Assembly (NCBI GenBank): GCA_002708885.1
Contig: PAPL01000018.1
Coordinates: 76,887-91,615, forward strand
From: Verrucomicrobiales bacterium
GTDB taxonomy: Bacteria; Verrucomicrobiota; Verrucomicrobiia; Verrucomicrobiales; DEV007
Reading direction: 5' to 3'
Length of the DNA stretch: 14,729 nt
Shown: positions 7,616 through 14,729 of the stretch, piece after piece
How positions within the stretch are numbered: position 1 is the stretch's first letter
How the letters are laid out: each line of letters starts with the position of its first letter
Position numbers and translations under genes: made by a program
The notes under the pieces: model-generated
Databases searched by the model: none
What the model was told of the DNA's origin: nothing
Seen by the model: only the letters and a program-made list of their open reading frames with translations

Positions 7616-8734
7616 TTAACAGTTTGTATGTTTGTTTATTAAAGCTTTTCCTCGTTCAGTGTGCCAGGGGTGCTCTTGAAGTAGGTAGTTCGGAAATTCA
7701 AGATTCAGCTCATAATATCGATGGAATGCGGAAGTGGCAGATGAAGACATTGGTGGTACAATCCATGACCAGTCAGCATTTGGGACGCGTGATTTCTTTT
7801 CCTCATTAGTGCAGAAAGCTGAAAACTCTTTAGATGCAGTGTGATGGTCAACGATTTTAATCCCAGCATCGTTAAAGGACCATAAGACGGCTTCGTTTAA
7901 TACTAGAAGTGCATGATCTTTCCAAAGACTAGTCTCAACCGTCATGTCAAGACCGAGTCGGTCAGCAATTATTGGTAGTTGATCGTAGCGGTCCTTGTCT
8001 CCTAGGTCCCTTGCACCAATTTCAGTGCCCATGTACCAACCATTGAAAGGAGCGCACGGATAGATATTTGCTCCTGTGGCAAATATCATATCTGAAATTA
8101 TTGGTACGCCATACCATTTCAGGCCGAGCCCTTCCAACCAATCATATTTTGGATGTCTTATGTTAACTTCTGCAATGTATTTATCCGGAATCGAATAATA
8201 TTTCAACTCCTCTCCACACTGCAATATGAGTGGAAGGACATCGAAACGACTGGGTGTCGAATTCGGCTTCCAGCCTAGTAGCTTAGCGACACCTGTAATT
8301 TCCTGGCTCATTGGATCTCCCATCACTGTACCGTCCTCTTTCATGTGCCCGGCATACCTGATCAGCTGATGATTCCAGATCCTAATTTCGTTTCCATTCT
8401 CTTCCCATGGCTTGAATATGGTTACTGTTGGTCTGATGGCTCCTCCATTAGTTGCTGTATCTATGTGTTTTAAGAGGGCTTCAAAGATTTCATCTGTTCC
8501 GTCGACTGATTGGGCATCATTAACTCTAAGTGATTTCCAGTGCAATCGGCCGATGCACCTCACCGAATTTCTCCACGCTTCACGGGCCAAAGTGGTAATG
8601 TCTTTTGTGCTTCTCTTTTCAATGCAGAGATCATTGCTTGATACGGCCGGGTCCCACCTGTGAGCTATCTGTCCTGATAGTGGACAGTTGCCTTTGTCAT
8701 TGGGTTCAGTTTCCTCTGATTTAGACAGGTTCAA
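7616..8734 (-). CDS. nos: Bacterial nitric oxide synthase oxygenase
   Basis: A 372-residue heme-thiolate enzyme that oxidises L-arginine to NO and citrulline; Bacillus NOS is similar in length (about 363). The oxygenase fold is complete: AWRNSVRCIGR with heme ligand Cys60 and stacking Trp54; IWNHQLIRYAG; RFDVLPLILQ (Gln172); LKWYGVPIISD with Ile213 where mammalian enzymes have Val, the bacterial pattern linked to slow NO release; PFNGWYMGTEIGARD with arginine-anchoring Glu238; DHHTA; and ADWSWIVPP (Trp322, Trp324) for the pterin site. There is no flavin reductase domain and no reductase gene nearby, so an unlinked reductase must supply electrons. The first 50 residues (with Cys17 and Cys37) do not match the Bacillus N-terminus. 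The only usable start is TTG 8734 (or CTG 8728); an in-frame TAA lies at 8741-8743. It is 44 bases downstream of the M28 peptidase gene and likely co-transcribed. No export signal is seen. Confidence 0.94.
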   Translation of the reverse strand: MNLSKSEETEPNDKGNCPLSGQIAHRWDPAVSSNDLCIEKRSTKDITTLAREAWRNSVRCIGRLHWKSLRVNDAQSVDGTDEIFEALLKHIDTATNGGAIRPTVTIFKPWEENGNEIRIWNHQLIRYAGHMKEDGTVMGDPMSQEITGVAKLLGWKPNSTPSRFDVLPLILQCGEELKYYSIPDKYIAEVNIRHPKYDWLEGLGLKWYGVPIISDMIFATGANIYPCAPFNGWYMGTEIGARDLGDKDRYDQLPIIADRLGLDMTVETSLWKDHALLVLNEAVLWSFNDAGIKIVDHHTASKEFSAFCTNEEKKSRVPNADWSWIVPPMSSSATSAFHRYYELNLEFPNYLLQEHPWHTERGKALINKHTNC

Positions 8735-8778
8735 TCGGGGTTATCTTTTTCAGGATTTTAAGATGATGGTGAAAATGA

Positions 8779-11730
8779 TTAGTCTCGAGAACCTGGTGTA
8801 ATCTTAAATGAGATGATTTTCCCTTTGCGTTTGACTTTAATTTCTGTTTCCGCACCAACTTTTAATGCACCGAGGACGTAAGTGTAGTCATATATATTTT
8901 TCAATTCTTTGCCGGAAAGTGATACTATGACATCACCTCCTTTGATTCCGGCTTTGTCTGCGGGTGCTCCCTTGGTGACTCCGCTTAATTTGACTCCAAC
9001 TATGTCGCCTTGTGAGTAATCAGGTATTGTTCCTAGGTAGGACCGCATCCCGCCTCGGGTGCCTTTTTCTTCCGGCTTTGCCATTGCCACGTAATCTGGC
9101 CTGTCAGCAGATGTTATCAGGCCCCTAGTAAGTAGTGCCATGAACTTTGCGATTTTAGATGCTCCTTCGAAGTTGATCTTATCCACAGTATCAAGTGGCG
9201 TATGATAATCTTCATGTGCACCTGTGAAAGCATTAAGGATTGGTATCCCTCTTAGGTAAAAACTAGTAGCATCGGTGGCCAGATATGAGTCAGTTTGAGT
9301 CGTGATGGGTAAGCCAATTGGGGCATTTCTTTTTTCAATTTCCGCAGGCCATATTGAACTTGATCCAACGCCTTGGAGTACCAGCTTATTTTCAAATCGT
9401 CCAATCATGTCCATGTTTAAAGCTGCGGCAAATAGCTTGTCCAGTTTCGCATCCTCATCAGCAAAAAACATTTTGGCATTTGCCCGAACATAATGTGAGG
9501 AACCGAGCAGGCCAAGTTCCTCTCCGGACCAAGCAGCGAATATTGCTGAACGCTTAATCGGCAATTTACCTTTATCATTTAAGTCGGCTAAATATTCTGC
9601 AATTTCCATTAGTCCGGCCGTTCCTGAAGCATTATCATCTGCACCATAATGAATTGTGGATTTTTCTTTTCCGCTGGCCCTTGACCCCGAACCTATCTCT
9701 GGGCCGAGATGATCAACATGAGCTCCAATTAATACTGCCGGCGAGTGTGGATCTTTAGCTGAAATTACTCCTATCACATTACGGCCTTTACGCTTTTCCT
9801 GGATAATACTTAGTTGTGCATTTAACTGAAGGCCCTTCAATGGCATGCCTGACCTCATTCTGCCTGAGTCGAGTGAAGACTGAATTTCTTTGAGCGATTC
9901 TTTAACATTAGCTGCCTGAAGTATTCCTTGTGCTAATGAATCAGTTATTGATATGCAGGCCATGCCGGAGTCAGACATTGATGCATCAGTGCCAAGAGGC
10001 ATGAGCTGGCTTTTCACTTTGGCATTTGGCCCGCTCACAATGATTATACCCTTCGCGCCTTTTTGCCTAGCAATCATGGTTTTGTATCTTGGGTGAGAAT
10101 ATCTTGAGAATCGCCTTCTCTGTTCTTCGGAAAGGTTTTCAGGCATGTATCGGAAAACCATTACCCATTTATCTTTTACATCTAGATGGAAGTAAGAACT
10201 GTAAAGCTCAAGCTTATTCCCTTTTTCGTCTTTTCCTTCGGGTACCTCTAAGCCGTATCCCGCAAATACGATTTCGGATTCTTCGATCGTGCCTGTTTTT
10301 GTGAATGATAGAGGTCGCCAGTCCTCATTGATTTTGAGAGATGATTTTATTTTATTTTCAGGCGAAAAAACGAGTGAGTTTTCTTTTCCTAAGTCAATTC
10401 CTGCAGTGAATTCGAATTCTTGAAAGAATGTTCCTCTATCGCCCCCAGGTTCTAGTCCGAGGCTCTTAAAATAATCAGCAACATACTTTGTTGCCAGCCT
10501 TTCGCCTTCAGTCCCTGTGAGCCTCCCCTGCAATTTTTCTGAGGCAAGGTATTCGATGTGTTGTCTAATGTCCTTAGCGGTGATCTTAGGATCCGTTTCA
10601 GGCGTAGATTCTGATGAAGATTTTGAAGCGCTTTTATCTAGTGCTTCAAGGGCAGTTTCATGGTCCCAGTCAGATACGAATATCTGGGATTGTTTTTGAG
10701 CTGTTCGGTTACTTGTCCATGAAAGGACTTTTCCGTCCGGCCTGAAAGTGGCAAGGCCATCAAACCCTTCAGTATGAGTGACACGGACAGGTTCTTTGCG
10801 GCCCTCTGAATCTACCAGATATAACTCAAAGTTTCCAAAGCCATGTTTATTGGTTGCAAAGATAAGATAATTTCCACTCGGATGGAAATAGGGGGCCCAT
10901 GAGAGAGCTCCGAGCGAAGTGAGTTGTTTCTCTTTGCCGGATTCCAGATCCATCGTGAATATTTCGGCCGTGTCGCCTTTTTCAGAAAATCGTCTCCAGC
11001 AAATTTGTTTGCCGTCCGGAGAAAAGAAGGGCCCGCCGTCATATCCTGGCACATTCGTGAGGCGTTTTAATCCGGTACCGTCAGATTTCATTATATAGAT
11101 TTCCATGAAGTATGACTTATCTATTTTCAGTCTTTCTTTTTGCTCTTCATTGAGTGGTTCATTATAGGCTTGGCGGTTCGATGCAAATGCGATCCATTTT
11201 CCGTCAGGTGAATAAGATCCTTCAGCATCATATCCTAGGGAATTAGTGAGATTTATTGGCTTAGATCCATCTAATGAAGTCTGCCAAATTTCATAATTCT
11301 CATCGTAATCCCATGAATATTTTCGAATGCGTCGAGTCTTCCTTTCTTCGATTTCAAGTGACTGCTTTTCTTTCGCTTTTGGATCGGAGTGTGAGGAGGC
11401 AAAAAGGACACGTTCTCCTCCCGGATGAATCCAGGCGCAGGTAGTTTTTCCAAATCCTGGGGAAACACGGTTCGTGTCGCCAGTCTCTAGATCCATCAGG
11501 TATATTTGATAGAAAGGATTCCCCGCTTCACGCTCACTTTGAAAGATCATCTTACTCCCGTCCGAGCTGAAGTATCCCTCTCCTGACCTCTTGCCGGCAA
11601 AGGTGAGCTGTCTGGTTGAACTTAAAAATTCAGACTCATCTGATTTTTTTAATTCAGACTCTCCGGCTATTAATATTACACCTGCCAGTGCAGCTATTGC
11701 TGAACTGGAAATCACTGTTCGGGCTGTCAT
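8779..11730 (-). CDS. Exported TolB-like propeller / M28 aminopeptidase / PDZ protein
   Basis: A 983-residue multidomain zinc peptidase. A hydrophobic N-terminus (3-23) is a signal peptide or anchor. Six PD40-type blades follow, around YFSSDGSK (53), IHPGGER (101), SYSPDGKW (172), FFSPDGKQ (235), YFHPSGNY (281) and TFRPDGKV (328). The M28 domain starts near 385 (HIEYLASEKLQGRLTGTEGE) and is interrupted by a PA-like insert (about 485-640). The di-zinc site is complete: His671 and Asp673 (GAHVDH), Asp698/Asp699 (GADDNASG), Glu737 and Glu738 (SGEELGLLGS), Asp774 (NMDMIG) and His843 (HEDYHTP). A PDZ domain closes the protein (about 895-978). It likely releases N-terminal amino acids from peptides in the periplasm or outside the cell. 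The propeller may gate or bind substrate. ATG 11730 is supported by a TGA about 36 bases upstream in frame. It lies 73 bases after the PQQ-like gene and 44 before NOS. Confidence 0.94.
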   Translation of the reverse strand: MTARTVISSSAIAALAGVILIAGESELKKSDESEFLSSTRQLTFAGKRSGEGYFSSDGSKMIFQSEREAGNPFYQIYLMDLETGDTNRVSPGFGKTTCAWIHPGGERVLFASSHSDPKAKEKQSLEIEERKTRRIRKYSWDYDENYEIWQTSLDGSKPINLTNSLGYDAEGSYSPDGKWIAFASNRQAYNEPLNEEQKERLKIDKSYFMEIYIMKSDGTGLKRLTNVPGYDGGPFFSPDGKQICWRRFSEKGDTAEIFTMDLESGKEKQLTSLGALSWAPYFHPSGNYLIFATNKHGFGNFELYLVDSEGRKEPVRVTHTEGFDGLATFRPDGKVLSWTSNRTAQKQSQIFVSDWDHETALEALDKSASKSSSESTPETDPKITAKDIRQHIEYLASEKLQGRLTGTEGERLATKYVADYFKSLGLEPGGDRGTFFQEFEFTAGIDLGKENSLVFSPENKIKSSLKINEDWRPLSFTKTGTIEESEIVFAGYGLEVPEGKDEKGNKLELYSSYFHLDVKDKWVMVFRYMPENLSEEQRRRFSRYSHPRYKTMIARQKGAKGIIIVSGPNAKVKSQLMPLGTDASMSDSGMACISITDSLAQGILQAANVKESLKEIQSSLDSGRMRSGMPLKGLQLNAQLSIIQEKRKGRNVIGVISAKDPHSPAVLIGAHVDHLGPEIGSGSRASGKEKSTIHYGADDNASGTAGLMEIAEYLADLNDKGKLPIKRSAIFAAWSGEELGLLGSSHYVRANAKMFFADEDAKLDKLFAAALNMDMIGRFENKLVLQGVGSSSIWPAEIEKRNAPIGLPITTQTDSYLATDATSFYLRGIPILNAFTGAHEDYHTPLDTVDKINFEGASKIAKFMALLTRGLITSADRPDYVAMAKPEEKGTRGGMRSYLGTIPDYSQGDIVGVKLSGVTKGAPADKAGIKGGDVIVSLSGKELKNIYDYTYVLGALKVGAETEIKVKRKGKIISFKITPGSRD

Positions 11731-11803
11731 GCTGCTTTTGAGGATACTGATTCTGGAATCTTTTCAGAAAACAGTTCAGCTTTTACCTTTAATGGAGATC
11801 AGT

Positions 11804-13129
11804 TTATTTTCCAAGGCAGAATAACTTATTGTCTGTCCTGATTAAAGCGGTTCCATCAGTAAGAGCAATTGAACTACGGACTCGGCCATTTCTGCCCGGT
11901 CCCATATTGGTTTGGTGGATCTTCTTGAATTCTTTGCCGGCTGCGACGACGACGACCTCCCCATGATGTGTGACAATATATATTTTTCCATCAGCAGCGG
12001 TAGGTGATGCTTCGATTTTTCCATCCACTCCTAGGTCCTTACTCCAGAGAACTTTTCCTGATATCGGCTCAACGCAACTCAAGGTGTGGGTGCGTTTTTT
12101 CCCATTGTGAGCAACATAGAAAAGGCCCTCATAAAAGAGTGGAGTAGGGACATCACTCGAAACGTTACTTCCGTTTTCACTTTTCCAGGAAATTGAAGAG
12201 TCATCTAGTTTACCTGATTCACCCAACTTCACCGCATATACCGGTGCGCCTTTGGGGGCGCATGCTAGCGCAATCCCTTTTCCTGCTACGGGAGATGGTA
12301 CCAATCGCCAATGTCCTATTTTCGTTGGATTCCAGGTTCCCCATCGCCACAGCTCTTTTCCTGTGTCAGGGTCATGACCCGTTATGCAATCACCACCCGT
12401 GACTAACAATTGTGTTTTTCCTTCAAAATTGTACAGGACCGGAGTGCTGAAGGCTTCTTTGGATTCTGATCTTGCTTCATCTGCACGGGATGTTTTGTAT
12501 ATTTCTTTGCCGTCGGATAATGAGAGGGCAAGTATATAAGAGTCATGCTTGCCTCCTCCCCGCTGTGCTTGGTGAACTGGTGTGTCCCTTTGTAAAACTT
12601 GTAATATCACCTTGCCGTCGTGAAGGATTGGGCTGGTTGAAAAGGTCCATAAGAAATAAAATTTACCATATTCGTCCTGAATATTTTTCTTCCATTGTAG
12701 TTTTCCTTCATGATTGTAGACGGCCATGTCACCTGTTCCATAAAAGAACAGTACATGCTTCCCGTCACTGACGGGAGAAGCGCCAGCATAATTGGAGCGA
12801 TCATCTTGCTTCAGCCCTGATCCAACGACATGACTCCACAGCTCTTTCCCAGATTTAAGATCATAAGCGAGTGCGAGGAGTTCTTCCTTTTTTGGATCAG
12901 TCGATGTAACGAATACTTTACCGTTGGAAATGATTGGTGTTGAAGCAGCGCTTCCCGGCATTGGAATTGACCACCGAACATTTTTTTCCTGGCTGAATGA
13001 AATGGGCACGTCCTTAGCGTTGCTTGACCCATCCATGTTTGGCCCCCTCCAATTGGCCCATTCAGATTGGCAAGTGATGGTCAGAGCAAAGAGCAAAGCA
13101 AGAGGATAGATTTTTTTCACAAATGACAT
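11804..13129 (-). CDS. Exported PQQ-like beta-propeller protein
   Basis: A 441-residue protein with a signal peptide (1 to about 22) followed by the opening WANWRGPNMDGSS, a motif common to secreted PQQ-like (BamB-type) proteins of planctomycetes and verrucomicrobia. Propeller blades show the repeating pattern DGKVxx ... DxxSGKELW: about residues 67-99 (NGKVFVTS, LKSGKELW), 122-146 (DGKHVLFF, EGKLQW), 171-210, 228-262 (DTGKELWRW), 327-363 (SGKVLW) and 380-441. The catalytic residues of true quinoprotein dehydrogenases are not recognisable, so it is probably a binding or scaffold protein rather than a PQQ enzyme. The TITC sequence near residue 20 is a poor lipobox. It is the first gene of the unit with the M28 peptidase and NOS, served by the promoter at 13177-13205. 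Its exact role is unknown. Confidence 0.92.
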   Translation of the reverse strand: MSFVKKIYPLALLFALTITCQSEWANWRGPNMDGSSNAKDVPISFSQEKNVRWSIPMPGSAASTPIISNGKVFVTSTDPKKEELLALAYDLKSGKELWSHVVGSGLKQDDRSNYAGASPVSDGKHVLFFYGTGDMAVYNHEGKLQWKKNIQDEYGKFYFLWTFSTSPILHDGKVILQVLQRDTPVHQAQRGGGKHDSYILALSLSDGKEIYKTSRADEARSESKEAFSTPVLYNFEGKTQLLVTGGDCITGHDPDTGKELWRWGTWNPTKIGHWRLVPSPVAGKGIALACAPKGAPVYAVKLGESGKLDDSSISWKSENGSNVSSDVPTPLFYEGLFYVAHNGKKRTHTLSCVEPISGKVLWSKDLGVDGKIEASPTAADGKIYIVTHHGEVVVVAAGKEFKKIHQTNMGPGRNGRVRSSIALTDGTALIRTDNKLFCLGK

Positions 13130-13176
13130 GAGTAATTAAAAGTTTGTATTTTTATTGTGTTCTAACGTAGACCTAA

Positions 13177-13205
13177 ATTTTGCATTCAGCTATTGCTCAT
13201 GTCAA
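13177..13205 (-). promoter_or_regulatory. Sigma70-type promoter of PQQ-like/M28/NOS unit
   Basis: On the minus strand a perfect TTGACA (13200-13205) is followed by an exact 17-base spacer and CAAAAT (13177-13182, four of six matches). The predicted transcript starts near 13170, about 40 bases before the ATG at 13129. The downstream genes are spaced by 73 and 44 bases with no other clear promoter, so this element may drive all three. A 6-base dyad straddles the -35 box (see 13186-13214). Confidence 0.5.
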
Positions 13206-13214
13206 GAAAGCTGA
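13186..13214. promoter_or_regulatory. Dyad TCAGCT-N17-AGCTGA over -35 box
   Basis: Two 6-base arms (13186-13191 and 13209-13214) are centred on position 13200, the edge of the -35 hexamer. This placement suits a repressor or activator site. Alternatively the arms could form a weak hairpin ending the transcript of the upstream gene, which stops at 13244, although no T-run follows the downstream arm. The arms are short, so chance is possible. Confidence 0.25.
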
Positions 13215-13243
13215 GATTTTATAATTGATCTTAGAAAATCCAA

Positions 13244-14729
13244 TTAATTTGATCCAATGACGCGATAAATTATAGAAGAGGATATCTGTTTAATTTGGAA
13301 GAGAAGTTCCTCTTCTTTTGTGGATTTGGGTCTGACCATTTGCTCATTATTCCATATTTTCCCACCATTAATGGAGGACTGAAGTATGAGTTTTTTGATG
13401 CCTTTGGATTTGACATGGATTTCCAATAATTCTTCAGCGACTTTATTAATCTTGTCTATTCTCAGTTCTGGTCTAATGCCTTTATAATTTTCGACTATTT
13501 TCCTTTTCCCATAACCGAACCACCTGTCACTGATTTTGGCTTTGATTTGTAGCCAATATTCATCATTCGGTAATGAGTCGAGTTCAAAAGTGGTTTGGTC
13601 GGCACCAAGGGTGATTGACGATAATCGTTGCAGTTCCTGGCTATTTGTTACACGAACATTATCTATGAATGCTCCCATTTCATTAGGATCGTCTCCATCA
13701 ACTGGAGACCAATTCGCTCCTGATTCATATTCGTATCTAAAACGTACGCGAATTCTTTCGCCAGCGAACTCTCTTAATGGGACCGAAGTGAAGGACCAGA
13801 AATTGTCCCAGTCTCCAACAAAAACTTGGTATCCGTGCTTCCCGTAACGTTTCCAAAGTTGAGTCCATGGACCAGTGTCATTGCGAATCTCTAGGCTCAG
13901 GAATGTTCCATTACCCATGTACCTAAAGAGTTGGTCGAATTCTATGTTGCTGTTTTCAGAAGGTATAATTTCTCGGTTAATTTCAAAAGATTCGTCATGA
14001 CTTGATAAGTGGAATGAAGATGTTCCTGACTTTGCAATGCTAGCGGTTATCAGTGGATATGTTTTTTTTGTATTATCAATGATCGTTGAGATGTTAAGTC
14101 CTTCTGCCCCTTCTATCCATGAACTTTTATGCGGTTTTCCTATTAGCAGTTCATATTTCTCAGCAGCTTTAATGGGGGTGAATGTATAATTTCGATCTGA
14201 GTCTTCATATAGTTTTGACGAACCATTAATCGTGATGGGATCTAACCTGTACGGATCAATAATCTTAACTACGTAGTGATAACTGCTTTTGGGTGCGCCC
14301 TTAATCTCAGAAATAGTGACTGAGTAATTCTGATCTTTAAAAGTGCTTCCTGAGGTAGTGAAATTCTCTATCTCAAATACTAATGTAGGATCAGTTCCTT
14401 CCTGGCTATTTCCTCTATAAATAATTTTATTAGGCAATTCAGCTCCGTTGAGGTTTACAGATACCGTTGATTTTGAAAAATCAGTAAAATTATTTTTTTT
14501 GGTTGGAATAGCGAAGGACCACCTCTCATAGGCGACTTGTCGTCGTACGAATCCTTTTGGCGGCCACGCGATGAATTCAGGAATATTTTGTGGATCTTTG
14601 GCAGGTTTTCCGATGACCCAAAGTGCCATCGCTGAATTCTTATTTTTTGGAAATGGAGGCGGGTCAGGGATTGGATCAGGGATTGGATCAGGGATTGGAT
14701 CAGGGATTGGATCAGGGATTGGATCAGGG
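13244..14729 (-). CDS. Large secreted protein, C-terminal part (5' end outside window)
   Basis: The frame is open to the window edge: upstream of the first ATG (14629) it reads through P-K-N-K-N-S-A, P-D-P-P-P-F and repeated D-P-I-P, so the gene is partial and that ATG is internal. At least 494 residues are present. Numbering from ATG 14629: residues 1-130 contain ALWVIGKP, FIAWPPKGF and YERWSFAIP, which resemble segments I recall beside CAP/SCP domains of secreted bacterial proteins (unverified). Residues about 195-330 look like a beta-sandwich adhesin or carbohydrate-binding module (TFLSLEIRNDTGPW, ERIRVRFRYEY, GAFIDNVRV). A fibronectin-III-like stretch follows (about 335-380), and the end (LILQSSINGG to YRVIGSN) resembles a C-terminal module common in verrucomicrobial exported proteins. 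No enzyme motif is seen. Probably an extracellular or surface protein with a flexible Pro/Asp linker. The stop lies 114 bases from the PQQ-like gene. Confidence 0.72.
   Translation of the reverse strand, partial: PDPIPDPIPDPIPDPIPDPIPDPPPFPKNKNSAMALWVIGKPAKDPQNIPEFIAWPPKGFVRRQVAYERWSFAIPTKKNNFTDFSKSTVSVNLNGAELPNKIIYRGNSQEGTDPTLVFEIENFTTSGSTFKDQNYSVTISEIKGAPKSSYHYVVKIIDPYRLDPITINGSSKLYEDSDRNYTFTPIKAAEKYELLIGKPHKSSWIEGAEGLNISTIIDNTKKTYPLITASIAKSGTSSFHLSSHDESFEINREIIPSENSNIEFDQLFRYMGNGTFLSLEIRNDTGPWTQLWKRYGKHGYQVFVGDWDNFWSFTSVPLREFAGERIRVRFRYEYESGANWSPVDGDDPNEMGAFIDNVRVTNSQELQRLSSITLGADQTTFELDSLPNDEYWLQIKAKISDRWFGYGKRKIVENYKGIRPELRIDKINKVAEELLEIHVKSKGIKKLILQSSINGGKIWNNEQMVRPKSTKEEELLFQIKQISSSIIYRVIGSN
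14667..14729 (-). repeat. 12-base tandem repeat encoding Asp-Pro-Ile-Pro
   Basis: Five perfect, directly adjacent copies of GGGATTGGATCA (plus-strand sense) occupy 14667-14726, with three further bases of a sixth before the window ends; a diverged copy lies at 14655-14666 (reading Asp-Pro-Pro-Pro). Unit length is a multiple of three, so copy-number change alters linker length without breaking the frame. The encoded Pro/Asp chain is a typical extended linker between secreted domains. Identity at the DNA level suggests recent expansion by slippage. Confidence 0.9.

Noticed and set aside
7597..7809. Small plus-strand frame overlapping the sulfatase stop
   Set aside because: It runs antisense through the conserved C-terminus of NOS and has no recognisable content.
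8735..8778. Frameshift hiding a longer NOS N-terminus
   Set aside because: Only 44 bases separate NOS from the M28 stop, and the other frames there show no NOS-like sequence; the 53 residues before AWRNS are close to the Bacillus length.
13067..13080. Lipobox (TITC) in the PQQ-like protein
   Set aside because: Thr at -1 and -3 does not fit a lipobox consensus; an ordinary signal peptide is more likely.
14667..14729. Possible CRISPR array
   Set aside because: The 12-base units are directly adjacent without spacers and translate in frame as a Pro/Asp linker.

Overview
The window looks like chromosomal DNA from a free-living, probably marine member of the Planctomycetota-Verrucomicrobiota group, and Verrucomicrobiota fits best. 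The indications are a DUF1501 protein, a secreted sulfatase of the SGSH (heparan N-sulfatase-like) type, a PQQ-like beta-propeller protein opening with an NWRGP motif, a large secreted protein with a Pro/Asp repeat linker, moderate GC content, and a general lack of Shine-Dalgarno sequences. The taxonomic call is inference. Coding density is very high: ten genes, the largest gap is 176 bases, and no RNA gene, insertion sequence or CRISPR array is visible.

Layout. Positions 1-1017 (+) hold the C-terminal two thirds or so of a DUF1501 protein cut by the window edge. Positions 1062-4104 (-) hold prc, a periplasmic tail-specific protease, followed by yggS, a PLP-homeostasis protein. Positions 4132-4851 (+) encode a glyoxalase-II-like metallo-beta-lactamase-fold hydrolase, diverging from prc and ending in a 4-base stop-codon overlap with the convergent lgt (4848 to about 5843, -), the prolipoprotein diacylglyceryl transferase. 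A 176-base spacer with a 7-base inverted repeat and a perfect TATAAT leads into an exported sulfatase (6074-7600, +).

Positions 7616-13129 (-) form a likely three-gene transcription unit. In order of transcription it is a PQQ-like beta-propeller protein, a 983-residue exported protein combining a TolB-like propeller, a PA-like insert, an M28 zinc aminopeptidase and a PDZ domain, and a bacterial nitric oxide synthase (NOS) oxygenase. A good sigma70-type promoter (TTGACA, 17-base spacer, CAAAAT) sits about 40 bases ahead of the first gene. Positions 13244-14729 (-) hold the C-terminal part of a large, probably secreted protein whose upstream part is a perfect 12-base tandem repeat encoding Asp-Pro-Ile-Pro, running off the window.

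Taken together, most genes concern the cell envelope and extracellular polymer breakdown: lipoprotein maturation, periplasmic proteolysis, sulfated-glycan desulfation and peptide hydrolysis. The most notable item is the NOS. It keeps the heme-ligand and arginine-binding motifs, carries no reductase domain, has an N-terminus unlike the Bacillus protein, and lies 44 bases downstream of a secreted peptidase gene rather than next to any obvious redox partner.
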